In this document: in pieces, positions 24,461 through 32,975 of the stretch | How positions within the stretch are numbered: the first letter of the stretch is position 1 | How the letters are laid out: each line of letters begins with the position of its first letter | Source of the DNA: Syntrophus buswellii | GTDB lineage: Bacteria; Desulfobacterota; Syntrophia; Syntrophales; Syntrophaceae | Length of the DNA: 64,000 bases | NCBI RefSeq assembly: GCF_046097065.1 | Contig: NZ_CP175563.1 | Location: 1,612,001 to 1,676,000 of the forward strand | Reading direction: 5' to 3' | Notes under the pieces: generated by a model | Databases searched by the model: none | Told to the model about the DNA's origin: nothing | The model's input: only the letters and a program-made list of their open reading frames with translations | Made by a program: the position numbers and the translations under genes

Positions 24461-24924
24461 CCTTTCGGTTAATCGTTTTGACGTTCAGTGTTCTGCAGTC
24501 CCTCTGCCGTGCTATTTGTTGCCTCTGTCAACTTTTGGTCCGATTATACGGATCGCAAAAAAACCAACAATCAGGAAAGATCTTAATTACATTATTAAAA
24601 TACACTGAGCTGCTCCTAAGGGTTAAGCCTTAGGACTGAGGGTAATCTTATAAAGAGAAGGGGGCGTCCGCAGGTCAACAGCGAACAGACAGATCAGACG
24701 GAATAACTTAAAAATAGACATGAATTGAAGAGAATCAATTTCTGCCGTCAGAAAATTCGGGCACGTCAGGCGTAAGAGAAAAAGCTGGCCGAATCGGGAC
24801 ATTCACCTGAATCAAGACAAACCATGAAACGGCTGTATCGTGTCGGCGGTTCATTTACGGGGGCTCTGGGGGTATGAGAACCGTTGACAATTAACTTGAG
24901 CATGATTTGACAATCTGTTAGCTT
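24461..24924. other. Intergenic region beside the transposase relic
   Basis: No credible ORF. The left part is AT-rich. A stem CCTAAGG / CCTTAGG (24615-24621 and 24628-24634) with a 6-nt loop is the only clear hairpin; it lacks a T tract. Near the right end TTGACAAT occurs twice (24884 and 24907), just before the proposed promoter of the lipoprotein gene. Confidence 0.4.
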
Positions 24925-24952
24925 TTGACCCAGACAAAGATCATTTTAAAAA
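24925..24952 (+). promoter_or_regulatory. Possible promoter for the SPOR-NlpC lipoprotein gene
   Basis: TTGACC (24925-24930), 16 nt, TAAAAA (24947-24952). It would start transcription near 24959, which argues for the downstream start codon of the gene (25004) rather than 24962. Confidence 0.4.
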
Positions 24953-25003
24953 AAGTAGGCGATGAAGGAAAAGGCGAACAGGAAGTCTGTTTTGGAAGTT
25001 GAA

Positions 25004-25783
25004 ATGCGCCGAAGAAGGGCTCTTGGGGTCTTTTTCATCCTTCTTTTCTGCATTTCCTTTCTTGCCTCCTGCGGAGGACACTCAGCGGCTCCTTCCCGGC
25101 CGGAGGTGCGGCCATGGCCTGCGGCAAAGAAAAAGGCGGCCTATCTGGGCTTCACCATTCAGGCCGGAGCCTTTTCCAATGTGGCAAACGCCGCCAGGAT
25201 GACGGACCGCCTCCGCCTTCAAGGCCTGGACGCCTACTACTTCGTATCCTCCGCCGGTCTTTACAAGGTGCGCTTCGGAAACTTCGCCATCAAGCGTGCC
25301 GCCCTGCAGAAAGCGGAAACGCTCAGGACGGCCGGTGTCATCGAGGAATTCTACATCGTCAGCCCCGAGGAATATGCCGTTGCCAGGCGCACCTCTCTGG
25401 GAGACGACTATCTTCGTGAACAGCTGATCAAAACGGCGGGAGAGTTCATCGGGGTTCCCTATCTCTGGGGAGGCACGACCCCCGAAGAAGGTTTCGATTG
25501 CAGCGGGCTGGTCATGGCGGTTTATCAGCTCAACGGACTCGATCTTCCCCGCACGTCGCGGGAACAATATGCCGTCGGGGAGCTGGCGAACAGGAACTCC
25601 CTGCAGAAGGGCGATCTCGTTTTTTTCGCCAACGGGAAAAAGCATCCCATCTCTCACGTGGGGATCTACATCGGGAAGGGAAAGTTCATCCACGCTCCCG
25701 GACGGGGAAAAACCATCAGAGTCGACACCCTTTCCAGCCGATTCTACGAAAGCCGGTATATGGGCGGGCGCACCTATCTTTAG
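25004..25783 (+). CDS. Lipoprotein with SPOR and NlpC/P60 domains
   Basis: Likely a cell-wall endopeptidase anchored to the membrane by lipid. From the ATG at 25004 it has 259 aa and a compact lipoprotein signal (MRRRR, hydrophobic core, LASC lipobox with Cys23). An in-frame ATG at 24962 would add 14 charged residues before it and has a poorer Shine-Dalgarno. Residues about 48-118 are a SPOR peptidoglycan-binding domain (FTIQAGAFSNVANAARM, YKVRFGNF). Residues about 135-259 are NlpC/P60 with the catalytic Cys in DCSGLVM, His in SHVGIYIG and a third polar residue in FIHAPG. The SPOR-before-NlpC order suggests a septal or denuded-glycan role (inference). Confidence 0.9.
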   Translation: MRRRRALGVFFILLFCISFLASCGGHSAAPSRPEVRPWPAAKKKAAYLGFTIQAGAFSNVANAARMTDRLRLQGLDAYYFVSSAGLYKVRFGNFAIKRAALQKAETLRTAGVIEEFYIVSPEEYAVARRTSLGDDYLREQLIKTAGEFIGVPYLWGGTTPEEGFDCSGLVMAVYQLNGLDLPRTSREQYAVGELANRNSLQKGDLVFFANGKKHPISHVGIYIGKGKFIHAPGRGKTIRVDTLSSRFYESRYMGGRTYL

Positions 25784-25922
25784 GACGCGTTTTGTGTTCG
25801 GACCGTCCAGGCTTCTGAGGGCCTCGTTTTCTCCGAAGGCGCCTTGTTTCCTCAACCGCCTTTCCGGAGTCCTGTAAGAAAGAGCTGCATGAGGGCCCTG
25901 CAGGGCATAACGGTTTTGTCTG

Positions 25923-25950
25923 TTGACTTTGAGGAATTTTTCAATAAGAT
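25923..25950 (+). promoter_or_regulatory. Sigma70-type promoter for the suf-like pair
   Basis: TTGACT (25923-25928), 16 nt, TAAGAT (25945-25950), about 65 bp before the SufC-like start. No recognisable iron- or IscR-type operator was identified. Confidence 0.6.
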
Positions 25951-26016
25951 AGAACCAACTGTGTCATGAACCTCGCATTTTAAATATCTTTTCAGGATAA
26001 CGAAAGGTTGCCTGCC

Positions 26017-26781
26017 ATGCTGGAACTCCGGAATTTGCACTTTGCGGTGGATGGGGATGACGGACCCGAAGGGGGGGAAAAACGGGAGATCATCAGGGGG
26101 ATCAATTTCACGTTCGAGAAGGGAAAGTTCTACGCCATTACCGGCCCGAACGGGAGCGGAAAGACCACTCTCGCCAAACTGATCATGGGAATCAATCCAG
26201 CCTCTTCGGGATCCATTCTCTTTGATGGCCAGGATATCACCAATCTTTCCATTACGGACCGGGCCAAGGCCGGGATCGCATACAGCTTTCAGCATCCGGC
26301 CCGCTTCAAGGGAATCACCTTTCGGGAGCTCCTGAACCTGGCAACGGGCATCGAGGAGGAAGAACAGCTCGTTTCACTGCTCATGCGGGTAGGGATCTGT
26401 CCCCTGGACTTTCTCGACAAGATTGTGGACGCAAAACTTTCCGGAGGAGAGATCAAGAAGATCGAACTTGCAACCACCATTGCGCGCAATCCGAAACTGG
26501 CCATCTACGATGAACCGGATACGGGGATTGATCTGTGGACGATCGGGCCAATGGTGGATCTTCTGAAGCGGGAACAGAAGAACTACGGGACGACAACCAT
26601 TGTCGTCAGCCACAACAAGGTCTTTCTGGAAGCTGCCGACGAGATCCTCATCATCAACGGAGGCCGGATTGTTTTTAAAGGGGTTCTGGGTGAAGCGATG
26701 AACCTGCTGAACGACATGAGTATCTGTAATTTCAAAAGCTGCTGCGAAGGAGACGACCAGAATGCTAGATGCTTTAGATAA
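26017..26781 (+). CDS. sufC: SufC-like ABC ATPase for Fe-S cluster assembly
   Basis: Soluble ABC-type ATPase that drives a SufB-type scaffold. From the ATG at 26017 it has 254 aa; a TTG three codons upstream also opens the frame. Walker A is GPNGSGKTT, the signature is LSGGEIKK, and Walker B is LAIYDEPDTGID; DEPDTGID is typical of SufC rather than transporters. FSFQHPAR-like YSFQHPARFKGITF also fits. The C-terminal tail carries CNFKSCCEGDD, a Cys cluster that E. coli SufC lacks. It overlaps the SufB-like gene by 20 bp. No sufS, sufE/U, sufA or regulator is adjacent. Confidence 0.88.
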   Translation: MLELRNLHFAVDGDDGPEGGEKREIIRGINFTFEKGKFYAITGPNGSGKTTLAKLIMGINPASSGSILFDGQDITNLSITDRAKAGIAYSFQHPARFKGITFRELLNLATGIEEEEQLVSLLMRVGICPLDFLDKIVDAKLSGGEIKKIELATTIARNPKLAIYDEPDTGIDLWTIGPMVDLLKREQKNYGTTTIVVSHNKVFLEAADEILIINGGRIVFKGVLGEAMNLLNDMSICNFKSCCEGDDQNARCFR

Positions 26782-27682
26782 GGAACTTTTAAAAGCCGTC
26801 GCCGATCTGGAGGATATCCCGAAGGGCGCCTATAATATCCGTAAAAACGGGAAACTGCTGACGCGGGCTAACAGCGCCAACATATCGATCGACAGCAACG
26901 CCGACGGCACAGGGATCGTCGTCGCGATCGCCCCGGGAACCGTCAACGAATCCGTGCATATTCCGGTGATCCTGAGCCAGGCCGGGCTCTATGATGTGGT
27001 ATACAACTCTTTCCTCATCGGGGAAAATGCGGACGTCACCATCGTGGCCGGCTGCGGAATCCACTGCGGGACGGAAAGCCCCGAGGGGCATGCGGGCATT
27101 CATGAATTCCGGGTAGGTCGTGGGGCCAGGGTGAAGTATGTCGAGAAGCATTACGCGGCGGGAAAGGGATCTGGAAAGCGTTCCCTCAACCCCACGACAA
27201 AAGTATTTCTCGAGGAAGGCGCCCAGGTGGAAATGGAACTTACCCAGATCGGAGGCGTAGATGAGGCCGACCGCCTCAATGAGGCCACTCTTGAGGCCTC
27301 CAGCATGTTGATGATCATGGAAAGGGTCCTGACGGAGAAGGGCCAGACGGCCATTTCGAGAAACGACATCAAACTGGCAGGAACCGACAGCAGGGCGAAT
27401 ATGATCTCCCGCTCCGTGATCAAAGGCGATTCAAAGCAGAATTTCTACGCAACCATTGAAGCCCTGGCGAAGTGCTTCGGACACATCGAATGCGACGCCA
27501 TAATCATGGACAACGGCACCAATGAAACCATCCCCGCTCTGAAGGCCATGCATCCGGACGCCGAGCTGACCCACGAAGCCTCCATCGGCAAGATCGCCAA
27601 CGAACAGCTCATGAAGCTCATGAGCCTTGGGCTGAGCTATGACGACGCCGTGAACCGTATCATCCAGGGGTTCCTGAAGTAA
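26762..27682 (+). CDS. sufB: SufB/SufD-like Fe-S cluster scaffold
   Basis: Partner of the SufC-like ATPase, 306 aa, much shorter than E. coli SufB (about 495 aa). The central part has the SufBD beta-helix features (VTIVAGCGIHCGTESPEGHAG, AQVEMELTQIGG, RNDIKLAGTDSRANMISRSV), and the end has ALAKCFGHIECDAIIMD and AELTHEASIGKI, the conserved C-terminal SufBD block. Two-gene SufCB-like systems occur in archaea and anaerobic bacteria and are viewed as simple early forms of SUF. Start ATG at 26762 within sufC, with AAGGAG upstream. It probably supplies Fe-S clusters in an anaerobic cell (inference). Confidence 0.85.
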   Translation: MLDALDKELLKAVADLEDIPKGAYNIRKNGKLLTRANSANISIDSNADGTGIVVAIAPGTVNESVHIPVILSQAGLYDVVYNSFLIGENADVTIVAGCGIHCGTESPEGHAGIHEFRVGRGARVKYVEKHYAAGKGSGKRSLNPTTKVFLEEGAQVEMELTQIGGVDEADRLNEATLEASSMLMIMERVLTEKGQTAISRNDIKLAGTDSRANMISRSVIKGDSKQNFYATIEALAKCFGHIECDAIIMDNGTNETIPALKAMHPDAELTHEASIGKIANEQLMKLMSLGLSYDDAVNRIIQGFLK

Positions 27683-27773
27683 CGGTCTCTCTGGAAGATG
27701 TAGGGATAGAGGGGCTTCCGCGCTGCTACCGAACAGCCGGTGGATGAACAAAAAGGAAAAAAGGGGGAAGAGA

Positions 27774-28229
27774 ATGGATGCCTTTCCAAACGAGCCAATG
27801 GGCTTTCGGGGAATCCTCTGGGGGCAGCGACTGGAAAGCCTGACCGGCCGGAACTTTACGAAAATCAGCGATGACGGGGACGTCAGCGCCTACCGCCTGG
27901 ACAATGACCGCCTGAAGATGGCTCACGTGGAGGTAGACGATATCATATATTATTTTTTTCGGCATCGCCTGTACCGAGTCCATGTCCAGATCGAGTCCCA
28001 TGAAAATTTCGCCAGGCTGAAAGAAATCTTTTTCGAAAGTTATGGCGAGGGCGTATCGGTAAGCCGGGATGAAACGGAAACCTATTACTGGGCCGGTGCG
28101 GAACTGGACCTTTCCCTGGAATACAATGAAGCGTCACGCGGCAGGATTGAATATTCCTTTCGCCCAATTCACAAGCAGGAAGAGAAAAAAGCCAAGCTGA
28201 AGGTCATGCGCGAGTGGGATGAGGCGTAA
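27774..28229 (+). CDS. Hypothetical protein downstream of the suf pair
   Basis: A soluble 151-aa protein with no signal peptide or membrane segment. GFRGILWGQRLESL at the start and the alternating strands (DDIIYYFFRHRLYRVHVQIES, TYYWAGAELDLSLEYN) suggest a small alpha/beta fold, reminiscent of short proteins that begin GFRGIxWG, but I cannot assign a family. The Lys-rich end (KQEEKKAKLK) is likely flexible. The ATG at 27774 follows AGGGGGAAGAG and is preferred to the ATG at 27744. It lies 91 bp after sufB and may share its transcript. Confidence 0.65.
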   Translation: MDAFPNEPMGFRGILWGQRLESLTGRNFTKISDDGDVSAYRLDNDRLKMAHVEVDDIIYYFFRHRLYRVHVQIESHENFARLKEIFFESYGEGVSVSRDETETYYWAGAELDLSLEYNEASRGRIEYSFRPIHKQEEKKAKLKVMREWDEA

Positions 28230-28371
28230 TTGCCGTTAGGGCATTCGCGAAGTGTCCTCTCTCCTGCCTGGCGGGTAGCTCGTCTTTCAGCGGATGCCTT
28301 ACGTCCACCTTCCAGGCGCCCTGCCTCCTGACGAGGATCAGGGTCAAACAACCATCGACCGCAATGCCGAT

Positions 28372-29502
28372 CTACTGCTCCAGCCAGTTTGCAATCCGGG
28401 GAGACTCCAAAGAGAGCCAGCGGGGAGAAAGGCGGATTTCCAGAAATACCCTGAACAGGGAAACCATGATTTTCGTCGCCCCTTCCACCAGATAGATGCG
28501 TTCCAGAACCGCACCGTCCCTGTCTTCCGAGTCCTCCATCCAGTCGGTCATAACGGGAAGTTTCAGGGACTGAAAGTGGAAGCGGTCCGCCTTCAGAGTG
28601 AATTCCCAGGCATCCCCGTCCTTTTCGAGCTTGATCCTGGCTTCCTTGATTTTCTTCCCCTGCCGCAGGGCCTCTCTGCCCTCCGTGAGATCCGCATGCA
28701 TCCCCTGACAGACCACCGTTTCGGCATATTCCCCGTCGCCCGACTCCAGGACCAGCCGGCGAACGAGGATCAGTTCCACATCGCCCGTTCCCGGAACGTA
28801 GACCGATCCGTTTCTTTCCTCACTTTTAAACCAGAGCCAGGTAAGGAATTCACGACCCATGGAGGTCCGGTCGACGGCCTGCAGGCCCGCCGTTTCAGGG
28901 GCATCAGCGAGGGCGGCCCGTTCCGCCAGGGAAAGCCGATTTGCCGACTCTTCATCGAGCCAGAGCGGATCCCAGGGTGTGTAGGGATAGACAGACAGGG
29001 AGAAGGTCTGTTTGAAAAAATCCTGGAAATCGTCGATCACCTTCTCCGAAAGGCTGCACAGAATCAGCGATTTCTGTGACACGGACCAGCAGAATTCATA
29101 AAAGGCGGGAACCGGCTGGGCCTTGCTGAAAAGTTCGAGATGAACCCTCTCCCGGAGGTCTTCCCGCTGCTCACGGTAAATTCTCTTCTGCCCCGTTTCA
29201 GAAAGGAAATCCTGCTCCGCTTCCAGAAGACGGATTCTTTGGAGGGAAGGGGGGACGGTTTTCCTGTCGATGCGAAGCGTCAGCATCAGGTAATCTCCCC
29301 AGATATATTTTGCGCCTTCGAAGTCCGTATCGAGGACATTTTCAAGACTGGTCCAGCCAATGGCCTTCTCTTCCGAGGCCGGGGCGCTGGAGCGGAAGGC
29401 GAAGGCCTTCAGCTGCTGATGAATAAATTCGTCCGCCGATGCCGGCAACGATCCTTCCAGACGGTAAAGAGAAAAGGAAACGGTTCCTTTGAGCAGTCCC
29501 AT
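28372..29502 (-). CDS. rdgC: RdgC-like recombination-associated protein
   Basis: A 376-aa cytoplasmic protein that begins MGLLKGTVSFSLYRLEG, resembling the start of RdgC-type proteins of deltaproteobacteria, and it has the right length (about 300-380 aa). RdgC of E. coli binds DNA as a ring and limits RecA. Other visible marks are FAFRSSAP, IGWTSLENVLD (RdgC proteins carry a GWxxP/L turn here), LRIDRKTVPP, and a late LEFTL-like DAWEFTLKADRFHFQSLKLP. The identification rests on the N-terminal pattern and length, so it is moderately sure. It is convergent with the hypothetical before it. Confidence 0.65.
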   Translation of the reverse strand: MGLLKGTVSFSLYRLEGSLPASADEFIHQQLKAFAFRSSAPASEEKAIGWTSLENVLDTDFEGAKYIWGDYLMLTLRIDRKTVPPSLQRIRLLEAEQDFLSETGQKRIYREQREDLRERVHLELFSKAQPVPAFYEFCWSVSQKSLILCSLSEKVIDDFQDFFKQTFSLSVYPYTPWDPLWLDEESANRLSLAERAALADAPETAGLQAVDRTSMGREFLTWLWFKSEERNGSVYVPGTGDVELILVRRLVLESGDGEYAETVVCQGMHADLTEGREALRQGKKIKEARIKLEKDGDAWEFTLKADRFHFQSLKLPVMTDWMEDSEDRDGAVLERIYLVEGATKIMVSLFRVFLEIRLSPRWLSLESPRIANWLEQ

Positions 29503-29902
29503 AAGCCACCATGGCGGCAGTCATCTCATCCTCTCAGAAGTTCTATTTATGTGGATTCAAAGGCCACCGGTCGAACAGCCCCCCGAGGCCGCTTTTCCTG
29601 TGTTCCGCCCTGTTGAAACCATCCTGGTTTCGGAAAAGAAGATGCCGCAAAAGAGAATAGGGGAACCTATCGTATCGGAAGGAGCCTTGTCAAGGAGAAT
29701 AGCCTGTATAATTATGTCGTGGACACTCCCGGCAATTTGTGTTAGGCAAATATCGTTTTTTGCAGCCCCATATCCATGCGCCCACCGCACCGGCGGACTT
29801 GTTGCCGACCGTCTGCCCTTGACATCCGGACGTTGAAAGGTCAGGAACCCGAGACGCAGCGTGGAGCTGGAAATGGGAAGGCCATCAAAGTGAGGCGGAG
29901 AA
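29503..29902. other. 400-bp intergenic region between rdgC-like gene and nadK
   Basis: It separates two divergent genes. On the plus strand a consensus -10 TATAAT stands at 29707-29712, but its best -35 (TTGTCA, 29687-29692) is only 14 nt away. An imperfectly placed dyad ATTTG-N7-CAAAT follows at 29735-29751. The nadK ATG is preceded by GGCGGAG. No credible ORF was found. Confidence 0.4.
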
Positions 29903-30790
29903 ATGCCGGGCGGCAAGCGGATTAATAAAGTCGGGATCATCGCCAATATTCGAAAAGAAACGGCTCTGGGATGTTCGTCCGGCCTGAAGAAGTGGCTGCA
30001 GGAGCAGGGAATCGAGGTATTTCTCGATTCTGAAATCGCAGCGGCCCTGGGAGAGACCTGCGGACTGGAGCGGCAGAAGCTTGCCGCCCTGGTGGACCTG
30101 CTGGTTGTTCTGGGGGGAGATGGCGCGATGCTGCGGGCAGCCCGGTCCGTCCGGCAGTTCACGATCCCCATCGTGGGCATCAACCTGGGAACCTTCGGCT
30201 ATCTCACGGAGATCAACCTCAATGAGATGTACCCTTCGCTGGAGCGCATTCTCCGGGGGGAATACGCTACGGAAGACCGGATGATGCTCGACATGGAGGT
30301 GGTGCGGGACGGAAAGACCTCCTGTGAATATACCGTGCTCAACGATGTGGTCATCACCAGGGGAAACCTCACCCGGATCATCGATATGGAGACCGCGATA
30401 GACGGTTCCTATCTGACGACTTTCCGGGCAGACGGCCTCATTGTCAGTACTCCGACGGGTTCGACGGCCTATTCCCTCTCCGCCGGCGGTCCCATCGTCT
30501 TTCCTTCACAGAACGTCATCATTGTCAATCCCATCTGTCCCCACACCCTGACCAACCGGCCGATCATCCTCCCCAGCAGCATCACCATCAGCGTAAAAGT
30601 CTGGTCGGAAGAGGAAGGGGTGAGCGTAGATCTGGACGGGCAGGAGTCCGTTACCCTGAAATCAGGGGATACGTTGATCGTCCGCAAATCCCGTTACGTT
30701 ACCACCCTGGTTTCCTCCGCGAACAGGAATTACCTGGAGATTCTCAGGTCCAAGCTGGGATGGGGCCGGCTGCCCTCCATAAGCCGGTAA
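29903..30790 (+). CDS. nadK: NAD kinase
   Basis: Makes NADP from NAD with ATP or polyphosphate. The 295-aa protein has the family GGDGAMLRAAR motif (GGDG at residues 71-74, Asp73 catalytic), GINLGTFGYLTEI, and the NE/D-type NAD site VLNDVVITRG. FRADGLIVSTPTGSTAYSLSAGGPIV and CPHTLTNRPIILP are the standard C-terminal signatures. Length is normal. recN follows after 9 bp, an arrangement common in bacteria, and the GNAT and mltA genes continue the unit. Confidence 0.96.
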   Translation: MPGGKRINKVGIIANIRKETALGCSSGLKKWLQEQGIEVFLDSEIAAALGETCGLERQKLAALVDLLVVLGGDGAMLRAARSVRQFTIPIVGINLGTFGYLTEINLNEMYPSLERILRGEYATEDRMMLDMEVVRDGKTSCEYTVLNDVVITRGNLTRIIDMETAIDGSYLTTFRADGLIVSTPTGSTAYSLSAGGPIVFPSQNVIIVNPICPHTLTNRPIILPSSITISVKVWSEEEGVSVDLDGQESVTLKSGDTLIVRKSRYVTTLVSSANRNYLEILRSKLGWGRLPSISR

Positions 30791-30799
30791 GCAGACAGG

Positions 30800-32482
30800 A
30801 TGCTGGTGCAACTGAACATCCGCAATTTTGCCCTCATTGATGCCCTGCAAATTTCCTTCGGCGACGGCCTCAACATTCTGACCGGGGAAACCGGCGCCGG
30901 AAAGTCCATTGTTGTCGGGGCCATTGGACTTCTTCTGGGTGACAGGGCCTCGACGCTGAGCATTCGTTCAGGGGCCGATACAGCAGAGGTTGAGGCCCTC
31001 TTTGAGCTGGAACAGGGAAGCTCCGTCCAGGAAATGCTTGTGGCGGCCGGTCTTGACGTGGACAGCGAACTCGTCATCCGAAGAGTGATTTCGCACACCG
31101 GGAAAAACAGGGTTTATCTCAATGGCACGTTGTCGACACTGAATCTCCTGAACAGAATTGGTGAATCGCTGATGAACATCTGCAGTCAGCGAGAACACTC
31201 CATCCTGCTGAATTCCGATTGCCACCTGGATCTGCTTGACGCCTTTGGCGGACTCGATCCCCTCCGTCATGAATACGGCAGGATGTTCAGAAGCTGTAAG
31301 GATCTTCAGCTGAGGATTTCGAAACGGACCGAAGCGAAAAAAAGGCGATCGGAACAGGAGGAACTCGCACGGTATCAGCTTGCAGAAATCCGTCAGGCCG
31401 GGATAGCCTCCGGGGAGGACGATCGGCTGTCTGCCCAGAGGCAGGCGCTCCTTTCCGTTCAGAAACTTTTGAGCATCTCGGGCCATGCCTATGGGCTGCT
31501 CTATGACCGGGAAGACTCCGTCCTGTCAACCCTGAAGGACGTGATGGCCTGTGTCCGGGAAATCCAAAGGATCGACCCCTCTCTGAAGATTTCTGAACCG
31601 GATCTGGAGGCGGTTTATTATTCCCTGGAGGAAGCGGCCTCTGCCCTGCGGAACTACGCCCAGGGCCTGTCGCCCGATCCGGAGTCGCTCGCAGAGATCG
31701 AAGAGAGGCTTGAGGTATTGAGCCGCCTGAAGAGAAAGTACGGTGGCAGCCTCGAAGGCGTGCTGACAAGGCAGGACGAGTTGGAGAAAAGCCTGGCGGA
31801 TCTGTTCTCCCTGGAAGAGGACCTGGAGAAGGAGAATGCGACCCTTCGGGAATTGGAGCTCCGAATGGATGAGAAGGCACGGGAGCTTTCTTCGGCGCGA
31901 CGGAGCACGGCGGAGGTTCTCTCGAACGCCGTCGTCGAGGAGCTGCAGAGCCTGCACATGGAGGGCGCGGTCTTTGAAGTTGTCTTCCATGAGGCGGGTG
32001 GGGATTTCCGTTCTTCCTTTGACGAACGGGGAATCGATCGGGTCGAATTCTACCTTACCGCCAATATCGGCGAAGAACCGAAGCCTCTGAGCAGAATCGC
32101 TTCCGGAGGGGAGCTTTCGCGGATCGTGCTGGCCATGAAGAAGGTTCTTGCTCAGGTGGGCTCCGTCGGCGTCATTGTCTTTGATGAAGTGGACAGCGGC
32201 ATTGGCGGGGAAACAGCGGACCTTGTAGGGAGCAAACTGCGGGATGTCGCCCGGAATCACCAGGTGCTCTGCATTACCCATCTCCCCCAGATCGCCTGCT
32301 ATGGTGACCGGCATTACCGTGTGGTCAAGACCGAGGAGGATTCCAGGGCGATAACGCGGATCGAAGTGCTTTCCGAGGAGAAGCGGTCTGAGGAAATCGC
32401 ACGGATGCTGGGGGGACGGGAACTGACGGAAACAACGATACGGCATGCCCGGGAAATGCTTGAACGTGTGTCGGGGAGGTAG
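30800..32482 (+). CDS. recN: DNA repair protein RecN
   Basis: SMC-like ATPase that helps join DNA double-strand breaks. The 560-aa protein starts MLVQLNIRNFALIDAL and has Walker A TGETGAGKSIVVGAI. Two coiled-coil arms run about residues 170-220 and 290-390. The ABC signature is IASGGELSRIVLAMK, and Walker B is VIVFDEVDSGIGGETAD, followed by CITHLPQIACYGD. All features are in place. It starts 9 bp after nadK, and the following GNAT gene starts 3 bp after its stop, so the unit looks co-transcribed. No LexA box is evident upstream of nadK. Confidence 0.97.
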   Translation: MLVQLNIRNFALIDALQISFGDGLNILTGETGAGKSIVVGAIGLLLGDRASTLSIRSGADTAEVEALFELEQGSSVQEMLVAAGLDVDSELVIRRVISHTGKNRVYLNGTLSTLNLLNRIGESLMNICSQREHSILLNSDCHLDLLDAFGGLDPLRHEYGRMFRSCKDLQLRISKRTEAKKRRSEQEELARYQLAEIRQAGIASGEDDRLSAQRQALLSVQKLLSISGHAYGLLYDREDSVLSTLKDVMACVREIQRIDPSLKISEPDLEAVYYSLEEAASALRNYAQGLSPDPESLAEIEERLEVLSRLKRKYGGSLEGVLTRQDELEKSLADLFSLEEDLEKENATLRELELRMDEKARELSSARRSTAEVLSNAVVEELQSLHMEGAVFEVVFHEAGGDFRSSFDERGIDRVEFYLTANIGEEPKPLSRIASGGELSRIVLAMKKVLAQVGSVGVIVFDEVDSGIGGETADLVGSKLRDVARNHQVLCITHLPQIACYGDRHYRVVKTEEDSRAITRIEVLSEEKRSEEIARMLGGRELTETTIRHAREMLERVSGR

Positions 32483-32485
32483 GAA

Positions 32486-32944
32486 ATGTTACGGAAAGCT
32501 CGAATCGGCGATGTCAAGACGATTCACCGGATGATCAACATCTCTTCCGGAAAGGGGGAGATCCTGCCCCGTTCCCTCATGGATATTTACGGCAACCTGC
32601 GGGACTTTTTCGTCTATATCGATGAAGAGCACAATTCGCTGGTCGGGATATGTGCCATGAGCATCATCTGGGAAAATCTCGCGGAAATCCGTTCCCTCTT
32701 TGTCGAAGAGTCGAGGCGTAAAGAGGGGATCGGCCGTCGCCTCGTAGAGGCCTGCATTTCTGAAGCCATTACCTTGGATCTGTATCGCGTCTTTACCTTG
32801 ACCTTCCAGGTGGAGTTCTTTTCGAGGATGGGATTCAAGATCGTTGACCGTTCAACCCTTTCAGAAAAAATATGGACGGATTGCTTCCGCTGTTCCAAAT
32901 ACCCGGACTATTGCGACGAAGTCGCCATGGTCCTCGACCTGTAA
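32486..32944 (+). CDS. GNAT N-acetyltransferase, short ArgA-like
   Basis: A 152-aa GNAT-fold protein resembling the short N-acetylglutamate synthase-like proteins. It begins MLRKARIGDVKTIHRMIN, has GEILPRSLMDIYGNLRDFFVYID, and the acetyl-CoA loop is RSLFVEESRRKEGIGRRLVEA. The C-terminal FFSRMGFKIVDRSTL and the Cys-bearing tail CFRCSKYPDYCDEVAMVLDL also fit that group. If it is an N-acetylglutamate synthase it would start arginine synthesis, but no other arg gene is nearby to support this. It begins 3 bp after recN and ends 31 bp before mltA. Confidence 0.8.
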   Translation: MLRKARIGDVKTIHRMINISSGKGEILPRSLMDIYGNLRDFFVYIDEEHNSLVGICAMSIIWENLAEIRSLFVEESRRKEGIGRRLVEACISEAITLDLYRVFTLTFQVEFFSRMGFKIVDRSTLSEKIWTDCFRCSKYPDYCDEVAMVLDL

Positions 32945-32975
32945 TTTCCGAACCACGTCGAATATCGAGGGGGAC

